NCBI RefSeq assembly: GCF_963678635.1
Contig: NC_087065.1
Location: 57,376,754-57,440,753, forward strand
Length of the DNA: 64,000 bases
Direction: 5' to 3'
Source of the DNA: Symsagittifera roscoffensis
Lineage: Eukaryota; Xenacoelomorpha; Acoela; Convolutidae
A program made the translations under genes and the position numbers. Position 1 is the first letter of the stretch. Every line of letters begins with the position of its first letter. Below, piece by piece: positions 35,401 through 48,280 of the stretch. The notes under the pieces were generated by a model. It saw only the letters and a program-made list of their open reading frames with translations. It ran no database searches and had not been told where the DNA came from.

Positions 35401-35706
35401 TCCTCATCGGCACAACCATTGATGGCGAATGCTTTTGTCAGGACGGCGGGGCAGTTGATGTTCACGTGGAGCTTGGCAGGAGTTGCACTGGAGATGCTGA
35501 CTTCTTGCGACAGACCCAAGTTAGGCGCGTGTATCCGATGTTGAGGCAGCATATTACTCGAGACAATTCTGGACTAACTCTGGCGCGGAGGAAAGATGCC
35601 ACCTGTTTCTTGAGATCGATCATGTCAGTGGTGCCGGATACCACCGTCCAGGCATGTGGTAGGGAGACGAAAAAGCTGGAAGAGAGAAAAAAAACAATCA
35701 AATAAA
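29415..35706 (+). pseudogene. ORF-X, array unit 3: long polyprotein with SGNH hydrolase domain, multiply frameshifted
   Basis: The most complete + strand copy. Order: N-terminal domain (29415-29813; TGA at 29512 from the shared insertion), short coiled coil (about 29880-30050), linker (30008-30313), SGNH domain (30603-31293), linker (31294-31850), second SGNH-like domain (about 31860-32276), then unrecognised domains at 32478-32987, 32984-33565, 33613-34098, 34279-34696 and 35000-35705. Each change of frame is a small indel, and several in-frame stops are present. The copy stops at about 35706, where the last part known from element B (equivalent to 40.6-38.2 kb) is missing and the left arm of an inverted repeat begins. 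A short 'ctagcac' triplication lies at about 34081-34103. Confidence 0.75.
30607..31293 (+). pseudogene. SGNH/GDSL hydrolase-like domain of ORF-X, unit 3
   Basis: A 228-codon open piece shows the SGNH blocks: I (ILGDSLIRIL, nucleophile S6), II (SFSGAARI), III (MMGTNDVS, N55) and V (SERIHFDKP, H151), where the usual Asp of D-x-x-H is Glu148. SGNH enzymes are esterases or lipases, and some act on carbohydrate esters; the substrate here is unknown. After the domain comes a proline-rich GPPPRP stretch and a Ser/Arg-rich tail (SRENSRSSRSRE). The piece starts at an internal codon, so it is one domain of the polyprotein and not a gene of its own. Confidence 0.75.
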
Positions 35707-36331
35707 CCGGAGTAAACCTTGAGTGAAATGTGGACAGCTGAAGCTGCCCAATGGTTCAAAAAGAAAACTTGTGTCTTGAGCTAAAACTTATTTAATTCAA
35801 ACCTCCTTGAGTTATACTTAACCAGCAAATCAATTCTTGAGTTGCTTTACAATTTAGTTATTCATTTCTGGAGGTCGTGTCTGAATTTAAGTACCCAACT
35901 TAAATTTCTTGAGTGTATTTTATATTGTTATGTTGAGTTAGAAAGAGTTTTAGGTTGATCCATCTGAAAGGGATCGAAGATCCACTGTCTAATAAAAGTA
36001 ACTGTATACGTAAAGTTCCGACTTTTTTTAAACGGCGTCCGTGTTTTTGGGTATTTTGAGACCTGAATATGTGGGCGTTCTTATTTTCTAGGTTGGAGGT
36101 ATTTTTGTAGTAGCCTTTAAGCTGTAACACGGTTTGTAGTCTCATGTCGCGAGTGAACCGAATTGGCACCGACCGCTTGAGGTAGAAAAACACAAGAGAT
36201 AGTGTCCATGACTCTTGAGCCAATAGTCATAGGGCCTATTTATTTTTAACCTCATATGTGATTTAAAAAGGCGACTGTTAGAAATAACGTATCAAATACA
36301 CAACGGCCGATTGAAAAACGAAAAACAGTCC
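35707..36331 (+). repeat. Left arm of a 625-bp inverted repeat
   Basis: Begins just after ORF-X of unit 3 ('ccggagtaaaccttgagtg') and ends '...gattgaaaaacgaaaaacag'. Its reverse complement is at 36896-37521. It contains several CTTGAG motifs like those before ORF-X starts and is likely the 3' untranslated/LTR region of the element. Confidence 0.75.
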
Positions 36332-36895
36332 CTAATTACCCTAATTCTACTGTTTTAACCTAGCGAAATGATTTTCTAGTCTGTTTAAGAGCTAACTTTT
36401 ATTACCAATTTTAGGCCATCGCCCAAACGACTTTTGATCAGCTTTCCTTTGCATGCAACAATAACCTCATAGTTGGGTCTCGGTTCCCCAAACAACGTGA
36501 TTTATACTAAAAACGCCGCTACGAACCACAATTAGGGATTTTTGTGACAATTATATACTCGATCCATTAGAGATGGATTGACCCTTTCCCGGTCTTCATT
36601 TGCTCATGCTCGGAAATACTGTAACCTTGTTGGATTAAATAAATGCGTTCAGGGCAACACAGCAGCTGTCGCATAAGAGTTTAAGAATAAGAGTCTTTAA
36701 GAGTCTCTGGGCTCCGGGCCTTCAATTCCAACCGCTCCCGGAGATAACGTCGTTATCTCCCCATTTCAGTTTCCCGGGAGGGTTGGGATCCGCCCCAAGG
36801 GCCTTCCTTTCTGTTCGCAGTTTTCTTCTGATAAGCAACTTGTCGAGTCCTCGTGTTACGATGAGAGGATTTTTCTTCTCTTATTCCTCCCTTTC
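36332..36895. other. Loop between the inverted-repeat arms (564 bp)
   Basis: Unique spacer with a possible polyadenylation signal (AATAAA near 36637) and GC-rich short palindromes ('ggagataacgtcgttatctcc', 'gggctccgggcc'). No coding sequence is supported. Confidence 0.55.
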
Positions 36896-37521
36896 GACTG
36901 TTTTTCGTTTTTCAATCGGCAGTTGTGTATTTGATACGTTGTTTGTAACAGTCGCCTACATGAATCACATTTCAGGTTAAAGAAAAATAGGCCTTATGAC
37001 CATGGGCTCAAGAGTCTTGGACACTATCTCTTGTGTTTTTCCACCTCAAGCGGTCGGAGGCAATTCAGTTCACTTGCGACATGAGACTACAAACCGTGTT
37101 ACGGCTTAAAGGCTACTACCAAAAAATCCTCCATTCTAGAAAACAAGAACGCACCCATGCTCAGGTCGCAAAATAGCCAAAACACACGAACGCCGTTAAA
37201 AAAAAGTCGAAACCTTACGTATACAGTTAATTTTCATTAGACAGTGGGCCTTTTATCCATTTCAGATGGATCAACCCAAAACTCTCCCTAACTTAACATA
37301 ATAATGTAGACCACACTCAAGAAATTTAACTTGGCTACTTGCATACCGACACGACCTCTAGAATTGAGAAACTAAATTATAGACTAACTCTAGAATTAGT
37401 CCGGTAATCAAATCTAACTCAAGAAGTTTGAAATGAACAAGTTTTAACTCAAGATACAAGTTTTCTATTTGGACCATCGGGCATTTTCAGCTGTCCACCT
37501 TTCCACCGAAGGTTCACTCTG
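36896..37521 (-). repeat. Right arm of the 625-bp inverted repeat
   Basis: Reverse complement of 35707-36331, with several substitutions and small indels. On the - strand it lies about 0.8 kb downstream of the last supportable ORF-X sequence of element B. Confidence 0.75.
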
Positions 37522-38286
37522 GTCCACTCGAACTCGATCTTCTGTATTGGTTCCCGTCACCATTTGTTTCCGTCACTCTCGATCTTTTGCTAAGAATAAG
37601 AGAGCTGTACTCGCGTTCGATTTATATGGCGAAATTGCGAATAGCAATTTCACGCTCCTATTTCTTGAACTACTTTCCCGCAATTTTAGTTTGATTCTTC
37701 TGATCTTATTTTCTCGTATTTTCAGTTATCGCGAGAGAAACTTGAGCATGACAGGCTCAATTTGAAATTTTGAAAAATGAATTTCACCCCAAAATCAAGA
37801 CTAAACGTTGCTCAAGGTCAAACTTCCAAATATAACCGACTGGCACATACTCCCCGGACTCAAAATCGATGTCCTCATTGCGTGTCGCCGGCTGTCACTG
37901 AGCCCCCATGATGTTGAGTGCGTCCAAGATACAGTTCCAGTGGTCATTTACAGAAGTTTGCAGCAGACTTAAGTTAATCTACACCACAAAAATAACAGCC
38001 ATACAAAATTGTCACATTATCGCTAAACAGCAATCAAAATATGCATTCACCTGCACCCTGAATTCCACATTTATAAGCTGCACATTAACAAAATTTCTTT
38101 TGTTTGATCCAATCAGAAAATTGTCATGCAGCATTTTGACTTATATAATAAATATAATATACTAATTACAATATTTCTTTTATTAAAATGTCTTTTCCGT
38201 GCCCTCAGATTTCATCTGAGCTCACGCTCAAGCTCCTTTTTCTCTCCTCCGCTCACGACTCAAGAACCAACCCCTGGACAATCTGT
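37522..38286. other. 3' region of element B without a clear gene
   Basis: Lies on the - strand between the end of ORF-X and the inverted-repeat arm. Short frames on both strands lack character. Probably 3' untranslated sequence of element B. Confidence 0.45.
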
Positions 38287-41200
38287 TCAGTTCGTGCCCC
38301 TCGTCTTCGAGGTACTGGGTCCTGACACACTCAACGCCGTAATTTGCCTCGCCAGTTGTTCTTCATCATCGGAACTGATCACGATCTCTTCCCATGCCTT
38401 CAGCTGTTCATAGGCTCGCATCCACTCCGTCTGTTCTAGTAATTTTTTCGCCTGATTCGGTAAAACCTTCATTTTAGATTCCTTATTCAAGCAAAAGGAA
38501 TTGCTGAAGCAAAAGGTAAGCTCAAGCTCACGTTCTTCGCCAAGTCCTCCTCCAATATCAAATCCCTCGCCTTGGTATTATCTCTAGACATTCTATCAAC
38601 CCTTTTCCATCGCGATGGGTCAGCAAGGGTCTCTTGAAGGCCTCCTCCAGGAACTGGGCAAGGAACTGTCGGCCAGGAACTGTCGATAATCTTTCTGATG
38701 CTTCTTCATGTGATTCCTCGTCACCGTGTACAGCCAACACGTCAACGTCGCCCGAAACCATGAAAAGTATCTTATGCGACTCCACACGTCCACACGTGCC
38801 TCACCTCCTTGGGCACAGCGAAATCTTTACACGCAGTCTCGAACAACTCAAGCCTCCGGCTGTAGTCGATGGCATGTTTTGACTCCACTGTTGATGCCCT
38901 CGATTCTCGATATTTCGTCACATTCTCCTCGATCCATCGCAACGCCAACATCGAGCTCACAACAAAAAGAGTGACCTTCTGCTGATGATTGGGTAGCCCT
39001 ATTGACCGAATCTCTTCCACATCCCATATCAAGCAGAGGTTTGAGTGCTCCGGGTACCAAACTGCTGTGCCAGACTATGGCATGGGCATTCCCCGTGCGT
39101 CAGGTTGATGCTCCGGAGGTTGCACTCTCCCGAAGCTTCCAACAGAGGTTCAAATTCCGTCATCTTTTCGTGTCACGTCGCTACCCTCCATGTCTGGGGC
39201 ACTATTCATCGCTTTCCCAATCGTATTCTGCCTTTCAAAGTCATAAAGAAAAACTCGTATTTTCTTTTTCTTGACTCCATAGTTCTTCTCCCCAGATCTC
39301 ACTCAAGTCCACCAATCTCCAGGCACCGCTCCTAGCATCTTTGGCAACAACCGATGCGAGTGTTGCGACATTCGTGCCAATCGAACACCTTTGGGCACCG
39401 CGAAAGCCTTGTCGATTAAAACCCTCTGACTAGATGCTTCCACCATCGCCATGTGCAATGGCTAATGTCTTCCGCACAGGTTGGCCTTGAGTGATCCCAC
39501 CAGAGACTTCGCATTCATTGGTAAACTGTAGGCCTCGCTCGCGGGAAATCCCATCTCCGACTCAAGACCGATCTTCCATCCCTGATGTGCTTCTGGATCA
39601 TTTGTAACACTCCTGGCCAAAACTCTGCGCTTAACGCCGTCACCCAACGAAGTTCGGACTCTAGCATCACTAGAGATTGTAAACTGCACATCCTCGAAAA
39701 GAATCCCAATGCCGTCGCTATTTTTACAGTGGTGCTCGCGTAACATTCAGCCACTATCTACACCTCGCTTTTCTCCGTCTCCAAGATGTCACCGAACCAA
39801 GTGGCTAAATCCTCCCTCTGAAAGGATTGTATTCAGACACAGGACCTCCCGTCACAAGAATGCTCTCCAGCTCCACATGCCAGGTCCAGACAACTGCCCG
39901 GCTCTATCTTCTTTACTAGCTTATCCAGCTTGCTCATTGCTCCCTCCTATTCCCCTTGATGAGGTAGGATAAGTTTATGCACTACATTCAAATTCCCCAA
40001 ATCTTCATCCTTCTCTGGAGACAGTCTCACCCGCTCCGTGACTTCTTCGATCAGGCTTGCCTGGGGATTTGGGCACCAAGATGGTCTCAGCAAACTCCAA
40101 ACAGTCCCCTGATTTGTTAAAAAAACAGTCCCCAGATTTGTAAATCGTCTCCGCTTCCCAGTCTTAGTTCAACCTTTTTGTCTGAACGCGGCACACTGAT
40201 AACTTCCAGCATCTTCTCAAGTAACAAACCCAGGCTCGGTTTTTCACTTTCTATTGGGTCAATCTCAACTATTTTCTCCGGCCAAAATTTTAACAATTCC
40301 ACCACCTCAAAAGTCATGCAAGCGTTTCTGGCCTCCGGGTCCAAGAAAGGGTTATATGCTATCCCCATCACTCCAGACGCATATTGATATTCTCCCCGTT
40401 TCGTGGGCCTTGAGTAGTCTTCTGCCAGAGCCAAGTTGCCATGCATATCATGATCCTCGTCGAATTTCTTGTTGGAGAACCTCCAGATTTCATCAAGCTT
40501 TCCATGGTTCTCTAGAGATTGCCTTGAGCCATCCCCCTGGCAATCACAGTACTCTGGTACAGATTCGAGATGATGGTGGAGACTCCCCTTTCCATTGTCT
40601 TGCTTCCTATCGCTCTCTGATGACACAGATGGACGGTGGTATCAGACATCACTGAAATCATCAATCTCAAGAAACAGGTGGCACCTTGCCTCCTCGTTAG
40701 ACTCAATCCAGAGTTATCACGAGCAATGTGCTGCACCAGCGTTTGGTACACACGCAAACCTTTATCGCCCAGTTTGAGTTTGTCATGCAAAGTCAATGCC
40801 CATAACGCCACTCACGCCAAGCTCCACGAAAACGACAACTGTCCTGCTCTCCTGACAAAAGGATTCGCCATCAATGGTGGTGCCGACGAAGGTGCTCTCA
40901 TCGCATCTTCAAAATACTCCAGCAGCAAATTTTCCCAAGTTCGCCCCAGCTGGCTCTCAACCTCTAGCCTGTTAACTTCGGCTCTCTGTTGGGTAGCCCA
41001 ATTCCGGCGCTTCCTAGATGCCCCGCGATCAAGTACTGTCAGGCAATTCTCCAGTTCATTTGTGGTTTCCAAGGCTATCCACAAATGCATGAGCTGTGTT
41101 CCTCGTCACACCTCTCTCAAGAGGGTCACTTGTCACTTGCTTCCCAATATCCTGGTGCTTAGTCGAATTCCAATCTTTACCGACATCCACTTCCCACATT

Positions 41201-44200
41201 TGTCCACTGGTGGAGCCCCTCTTCGCATTCGCCTTCTGAGGTTTGAAGTCTTCTTCTTACCCTGGAGTCGTGGAGGCCTCCATTTCGACTAACACCTCAG
41301 CCAACCTCCTGGTTGCCGAGCTGCCCTTGTAGGACGCTGTGCCCTTGTAGGACGCTGTTTTCCATCGCGCTAGGACCATGGGAGTCATCTCTTTCACGTT
41401 CTTCTCTGAAACCGCATCCGCCGAAGTATTTGCCTCTTCTACCTCCCGTTTCCTCTTCCTAGGCCTTACTTCTCTACTCGGAGGCGCCGTTATCATCACT
41501 GACTCGACTTCTTTGTCCAGGTCCGCTTTTGCCCCCAACTTTTTTAGCCTTAAGAATTTTAGTATCTTTAATTATATTACCATTTTTATTTTTATCATCC
41601 ATTTCGACCCTAACTTTTTATCATCAATTTTTATATTCGGAGTAGAGCTATCTTTACATGGGTTGGTCCCGGTATTCTGCTTCTGCTCCCCCATGCTAAC
41701 CATCTTCTCAAGCAGTTCTTTTCTCACTTTCTCGTCCAGTCCAGTACCTATCAGGACAGATTCTCCAAGTTTCACCACTGTGTCCCACAGCTCTTCCTTG
41801 AATTCGTCCAGCTTAGCCTTGCTCTCCACTCTCTCGTTGAACTCGACCAGGAAAAATTCCCACGTCTTCTCCTCTAGCGTGTTCAGGAACATCCCCTTGT
41901 TGCCCTTACTTCATTGGTCAAGAGCACCATTCCCATGTTAGAGGGTTCACTCGCTAGAGGAAGCTCCAGGGTCTTCCGGGGAGACCCCAAAGGTGGAGTG
42001 GCCGTGTTTGTCCAGTCATACCCACTCAGATCTTGCAGTAACTCACGTGTGGCGCCGGGACTGAAATCCCTGTTCGCTGCCCCTTCGTCGGGCGTAGTCC
42101 CCACCTCAATTTCTTGTTCAGCCTCGCTGAGGGTTTCGTCCATCCTTTCTCACTCTCCTGACTCGGTTTGATCCCTCTCTAGTGCGTCTGTGAATCTATT
42201 CTCCACGGAAAGGTTTCTCTTGTCTCCTGGGATCCCACTGACAGGGGGTGAAGGTGTCGTTGTTGGATCCGTTACCTTATATTCAGTGAGGGGTACATAC
42301 AAAATTCTTGCTGCATCCAACTTTCGTCCCTGCGGTTGCAACTCCACTTCTTGCAATCCATAAGGTTCCAGATGTTTTCTTGTGCTGAACTTTATGTCAT
42401 CCTTCAGGGCTAAGTGACCTTCCTCCACGATCATCCTTTCGTCGTCGTAGATGGGCAACTTGCTCTCGAATCCTGCCTTCTCAAGCGTCTTCAGAACTTC
42501 CCGAATCTCGTACTTCGGAGGCATCGAACCCCGCGTCTTCTTTGCTTGCGTAGTCCACGAATTTATTTTGATTCTACAGGTGTGAAAATATACTGCTGAC
42601 GAATACCCGATGAACAAGGGGTCCCTGCTATCCATGAAGACCCTTTGCTGCTGCTCCACCACTGCTCTCGCATGTAAGGAAGGGACTACCATAGGACTAT
42701 TCATTCCCAACGTCATCCGCCTCACCTTCGGGAAACACTGTTTCACTCATCCGCGCTCTCAAGTCCTCCTGTTTGCACCAGTTCAGTGCCGCCCCATCAA
42801 GAACGCTGATTAGACTCACGTGCACTACTGTGTGTCGATACGCTGCCACAAGTGGATCCGGGAAGGCGCACGTCACGGCTGGCCCGTAGACACAGGTCAC
42901 CACCTCTCCCAGCCCTCTGATCAACTTCAAGGCATCAGATCTCATCGCCAAGCACAATTCGGTATCTCTCCATTTTCCTCCCTCACTTCTTCTCTAGTCT
43001 TTGGGCTTCTTTCTTTGCCTGTCAAATGCCGGTTCTGCATCAAGAGATAATCCACCAGTAGCGTCTCCAGTCCGGCAGCACATTTGTAAGAATAGGTCTC
43101 CACATTTGGGTGGGCCTTCCTCACCGATACGGGTTCCCCATACTTCATCAGTCGACGAAAGGTCAGGTCCCCATGTGTCACGAGTACAAAGGTCAAGCAC
43201 CCGTCGATCGGCAGCGTCTCCACACCTCTGCTAAACATGTATGCCGGACCCATGTTGAATAAATACCTGGGTATACCAGGTACAAGGCCAGTAGGAGGTT
43301 GATAGGCATATTCAAGAGCTCCTGCACAAACGCCTCGAAAATCGTATTCCCCGCATAGAATACTTTATCCATGTACTTCTTCTCCCAGCATGGACTGAAG
43401 AATCTGAAGATCTCTTACGACTCCCGGGTCCTCAGTTCGCCCTTTGCATGCTCCCTCCAGAAGCCTCCGATAGTGACTTCATTGGCTGCCGTGACAACCC
43501 TCCCCACCATCATCTCTCTCTTTTCTGCAACTTGCAGCTGTTCCTCCAGAAACTCACATATTTGCTTCACCAGTGGTGGAGCGCTCTCTCTCGTTTTGTC
43601 CGTTACGTTCGCGAGTCTTGGGATCAGGAACGGCCATCACCCTCTCTCTTGCGTCAGACGATATCCCATCTACTCTACTTGCTTCTCGACTGCAGCCACG
43701 TTCTTCCTCTCGTTGTTTGGTCCCCTCGCCGTGCTGGTGGAGCTTGTAATCGTCAGGTCCATACTCCGAAACCACAGGCTGGCTGTCAGATGAATTATCA
43801 CGGGATGGTCATCCCCTACCTCTGGGTTGAACTTCAATTGCCGGGCAAGATTCGACACCTGCAGACAAAGGACCTCATCCAACACAATCAAAATGTCCGC
43901 GAGCTCGTAAAAGCCCCTTAGAGCGTGGGACACATCCACCCACGCTGCTGCAACCTCCGACTTCAGAAGCCTGAAGTTCACTGGTTCTAGCTCGCGATTT
44001 GTGGCCGCCATTAGCTTCCGCCATCCGTTTCCCTCCGCAATCAGAATCAACATGGCATACACTTACTGCAGAGCAGGTGGCATGCCTGCGTAGCCTGGTG
44101 ATGACGCGAACACCACCTTTGTTTTCGATCCCATCCGGGATGCTACCAACTCCTGAACCTCATTCAATGCATAAACAGTGTCTGGATTGCCTCCCAGATC

Positions 44201-46771
44201 TTTTATGGTGTTGGCACCCCACTTCTCAAGTGCTCAAGTAGTCCAGCCGCGTGTAGGTGATCATTCATTCCCGCAAATAACAATAGCTCGGGCTCACACG
44301 GTTTCTCCGACTTTATTGTGACGATCAGGGTCAGCATCTGAGTCAACTCTGCTCCCGGTAGTAGGCACACCAAAGTCTCTGTCCAAAACAACTTCGGTGA
44401 CGTCCCCTCGAAATCCGATACCGCCACAATGTTTGCTCATGCCGCTCCAGGACCCGATCGATCATAAACTGCCCACGTCTTGGCCAGCTGAGAAGTTCAA
44501 CAGAATCTTCCGTACCTTGGGTCTTCTGCAAGTTTTGAACCCATGTACGCCGTGTCAGGAAGCCCCATGTTCTTCGGATCAAGAAGCTTGTCCACCGTTG
44601 TTGATTGGTCCCTTTACAGCTTTCTTGGGAATCCACGTCAAGTCCACCGTATCCAGTGTCTTGGCTCGAGAAAACTGCGCCTCATGTGCCTTCAGCCAAT
44701 CCACACAAAAGCGATTGCTCAAATCCTCGTGTGACAGACTCTTGAGCCCCAGGACCTCCGTTAACTCTCGCCTACAGGCCAGATCCTCGAGATCCACATC
44801 CTTCACTCGTTCCAAGTACTTGGTTCTGCTTGCTTCCCCCGGATCTTCTAGTTTCTTCTTGCTGTCCGCCATCACTACTGACGACACAACCGAGCTCTAG
44901 GGCGTAGAAGACTCCGCCTCGTCTCCCTCCATGGGTGTCAATCTTAACTGTCTGCTTCTGCAGCTTGTTGAGCTCCCTCTAGAGTCGATCCCTCCCCCCA
45001 AGTGATCAGCCACGGGCCTGGCTGAAAAGAAGGAAGGTATCGGGGGTGGACCAAAGGTGAACTGACCAGTCTCCACCAGACCGACTCAACGAAGTCTACG
45101 TGTCTCTGAAAGACGCCGTTCAGCCACTCCGTGCCCCTAGGCCTGTCGAAATGGGTGCCATCCGAGGACGAATTCTCCGGAAGGCAATCTTCCATCATTC
45201 TTGCTACGTCAAGCACTCTCACGGGCAGCACACTTCTTTGTTGAACTTGCCTCACAATCTCATTGATATTTCGCTTTCTTCCATTCATCTCCCTCGCGCT
45301 CTGGTCGGCCATCATGTTGTAGGGGACGGTGCAGATGGTAAGCACTGCTGGTTCCAGATAAATTCTCAGCTCCTCAAGAATGCAATTCATTTTGTCCTGT
45401 AGCCTCAACATCTTTCTTGACTCGCCCCTGGACACGTCGTTGGTCCCCGTCATCAGAGTGACTGTGTACGTTTTCCCCATCTCAATCATCTCTAGGGACG
45501 CCAACACCTGGGGCATTGCTGCGCCCAAGAAACTGAATACCCCAACTTGCCAATGGGCCTGGATCCTCGTCAAGACCAGGACGAGACTGTCCCCTATAAT
45601 CAAGTGCACTGTGCCTTCGAGAATTCTCGGCTGCACGAAGTACTCTGCCCAAGCGGCGTCTCACTCGTTGCGCTGCCGTCCAATCCTCTCGGTTATGTCG
45701 ATGATATGCGCCGTCAGTGTTCTTCTTGTAGCTCGAAATCACGACGCTCCTCACTGGATATTCTCTACAAGTGGGTGGTTGTTCCTCACGCGCTGCGTTC
45801 TCAAGAGCTCTCGCCTGCAATCTCTCCTGCAACTCCTGAGGTCTGATGTTCCCGTTCGATCAATCCTGGCAGCGCAATGTCCATTAGTGGTCTGACTCGA
45901 CTTGCCTCTAGATTTCTCATGGAAGAGACGGGCTCGGGTGCTGTCCATACTTCCAGGCCTTCGTTCAAATGTCCTTGAGCAACGCGGTCCAAGTTGAAGC
46001 GGCCGCTCGATCTGGCTCTATCAGTGTCTCGATCTAGTCACTGCTGGCTCAGTCATCGTCCTCTTCTTCTCCTTGCCACTCGCGACTGCTTGCTGCCTTC
46101 TTTGTAGTCGTTCAATTTCTTACTTTATCTGGTCACAATTTGCCACAAATTATTCTAGTCTCTGCTCTTGCTCCCAATCTGCCCTCAGCAGGTCCCGGTC
46201 AAGAATCGCCTTGTCTCGTTCAAGTATCGCCTGGTCCTGGTCAAAATTGGCTTGATCCCTATCGAGAACCGCTTAGTCCCTATCCAGATAGGCCTTGTCC
46301 CGTTTCCTGTGGGCCCTTTCAAACTCCCTTTTCATATTGTTGAGATCTGAGTATGACTCTTCCGTCTGTTTTGCCCGGAACATCGATAGTGGTTTGCTGG
46401 TGGGTTGGGTTCCTGCCCCTGCTGGTGGTCTGATTGGAAGCTAAAATTCTCCTGCACCATATTCCATAGTGTTACTCAAGCCAAGACTTCTCGCAAAGTC
46501 GAATCCTCTCACGCCTCCATCCACATTCCAGGATATCATCTGGTCTGCTCTTGATTCGAGATTCAATCCGAAGTGTAAGCCACCATTAACACGGCCTCAG
46601 TCGCTGACTCCCTGTATCCCCCTTGCGACTCCAGTTGCAGGATGCCATTGAGCATTACCGCGAGCCTCTCATCCACTTGCGTGTAGTCGAGGTCCCTCAA
46701 GCGCTTGTATAGCTCGTCGAGGTGGGTTTTCTGAACGCTGCTGGCACAGACTTCTAGAAACGATCTGCCAT
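38287..46771 (-). pseudogene. ORF-X of element B: long polyprotein with SGNH domain, multiply broken
   Basis: ATG at 46771 reads MADRF then TAG where other copies have Trp. The N-terminal domain follows (46696-46563, DELYKRLRDLDYTQVDERLAVML, here without the insertion shared by the array). Then come a coiled coil (46300-46190), a linker (45992-45751), the SGNH domain (45636-45090), a linker (44887-44579), a second SGNH-like domain (about 44440-44050), and unrecognised domains at 44062-43670, 43253-42697, 42746-42150, 42143-41257, 41090-40512 and 40626-40117. A C-terminal extension to 38287 (AYEQLKAWEEIVISSDDEEQ near the end) is absent from the other copies. An 18-bp tandem duplication lies at 41323-41358. 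No known capsid or envelope signature was recognised. Confidence 0.7.
44944..45636 (-). pseudogene. SGNH/GDSL hydrolase-like domain of ORF-X, element B
   Basis: A 230-codon open piece has LIIGDSLVLVL (S17), SFLGAAMP, LMTGTNDVS (N66) and SSDGTHFDRP (D159, H162), so all four SGNH blocks including D-x-x-H are present. The Ser-to-Asn distance of 49 residues equals that in element A. A frameshift near FVESVWW puts the following proline-rich GPPP stretch in another frame; the tail of the piece is therefore a shadow. Confidence 0.75.
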
Positions 46772-47233
46772 TGCTGTGTTTCTTTCTCTCAAGAGATCTC
46801 ACGAACCACCAACTCAAGAAATGTCGTACAGAGTCAAACTCAAGAAATATCTTTCCCAGATTAACATTCAAGAAAAATCCTTCTCTGGTACCACCAATGA
46901 AGGACTGTTTGAAGTCTCTTCTTTCTTTTTTCCGACCAACTGCGATTTAGTTGTCGTTTCAGTTTTCAAATCAATCTGAAAATAGAATTCAGTTTTAGAA
47001 CAAGATATTTTCCCCTCGTGTCTAACCTAAACCTCCTCTTTACTAACTTTAAAATATTATCCTAACAACTCCAGTAAAACGATTTATCTTATGTTTTAGC
47101 AACATCAACCCTTTATAAGATTCAATTGTCATGCCAACCACATTAAAACTCATCTGCCTGACTCGTGTTCCCCTTTTGCCTAGCTCAAGACCCTTATGTC
47201 CCCTAACTCAAAGCCCTCACGTCCATCCAAAGC
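46772..47233 (-). promoter_or_regulatory. Macro-to-ORF-X spacer of element B
   Basis: 462 nt, similar to the array spacers: TTTTCAG (46983-46977) about 206 nt before the ATG, and a series of TTCTTGAG motifs just upstream of the ATG. The conserved acceptor and motifs across independent copies suggest a functional leader. Confidence 0.5.
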
Positions 47234-48089
47234 TCAGGCGATGCTCAATAATTACTTCTTGTGTAGATGTACCATTATTTACGTTTCCGCAAAGACCACG
47301 TGTAGGATAGCGTATAGTTCTCTAAGGTTCAATCTGTCCCCCCCCCCCTGTTCGGATCGTAGACCGGCATTGAAACCTCTCGTATCCCTCTTTCGACTAG
47401 CAAAAACCTCAACCTTGTTAATGCCAATACCACATTCTCGGGGTCTATCATTATTCTTTCACTGACTCTCGTCACCAAAAAGCACAGGTATTTACCGGAA
47501 ACTAGTGAAACTGAATGAGGGAGTGCGGCCATTTCCGCACCCTGGTCTCTGCTTGAACAGAAACTCCACGTTCTGGTATTCTTTTTTGAAGTCGGCTTCC
47601 ACTCTAGTATTGAAGCTCATGCCCGCTGTTATCCAGATCGCGCTGGTCTTATCTGACAAGATGAAGTCGCTGTCTGTGATCAGGATGTTTTCCGAATAGT
47701 CATTCGGAATCTCAAACTTAGTCTTGAAATTTCTTCCAATGGTAGGCTCAGCTCCCTCCTGATCCAAGTCCAGGCCGTTAGTCTCTCTCACTTCCCTGAG
47801 CTTCTTTATCATTAAATTTTCGGTGTGGGTAAGTCCTACCCCCACTCCCCGGTCAAAAATATTTATCGACGTCCCCATCGATCGTACCTGGCTCAAGTTA
47901 TCCGGTGGTATTTCCAGTGGCCGGTCAGCGGCTGTCCAACTGAACAACGGGTTCTCTGTTTTTACATGTTTCGCTTTGCGCCTCCTTCTCGTCAGCCTCT
48001 AGGTTATGCATCAACTCCAGTATCCTCAAGTTTGTATTTTCCCTTCTTTCCATCTCGCCTTGTTCTAGCTCCATTTCTCTTTCTGGCAT
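47234..48089 (-). pseudogene. Macro domain at the end of Pol, element B
   Basis: From the ATG at 48089 (MPEREMELEQGEMERR) the frame is broken twice before a 151-codon piece (47947-47492) that reads GVGVGLTHTENLMIKK, ILITDSDFILSDK, ITAGMSFNTRVEADF and KKEYQNVEFLFKQRPG. The core continues in 47532-47329 (KYLCFLVTR, ALTRLRFLLVER, EVSMPVYDPNRG) and ends out of frame at the TGA 47236-47234. Unlike in the array units, the N-terminal half and the start of the core share one frame, so the array's extra base is not present here. The GPF/Y module of integrase lies just upstream. Confidence 0.7.
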
Positions 48090-48280
48090 GGTGTGATCTT
48101 ATTGCATGGAGTGGTCACTGTCGTTTATAACATACCACTCCTCATTGACTACCAGCACACCCACGTTCACCAACTCTTCTCCTATCTCTTCAGAATGTAT
48201 CTTTTTGATCAAGAAGTCATCACCATACCTGTTTTATCTCATGCTTGTCTTCTTACACCCACCTTTTCTGGTTTGTTTCG

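Larger units (their letters stand above)
17480..36331 (+). mobile_element. Decayed three-unit array of retroelement-derived DNA
   Basis: Units start at about 17480, 21953 and 26317. Each carries AT-rich repeats, a macro-domain pseudogene, a spacer and the start of ORF-X. Unit 1 stops at the first residues of the SGNH domain, unit 2 has an internal deletion, and unit 3 continues through most of ORF-X. Shared stops and indels show that the units descend from one dead ancestor. No protease, reverse transcriptase or integrase is present in the array. Confidence 0.75.

Noticed and set aside
36332-36895. Independent gene in the loop of the large inverted repeat
   Set aside because: Only a short frame (36783-36980) is open and it begins inside GC-rich palindromes without protein character.
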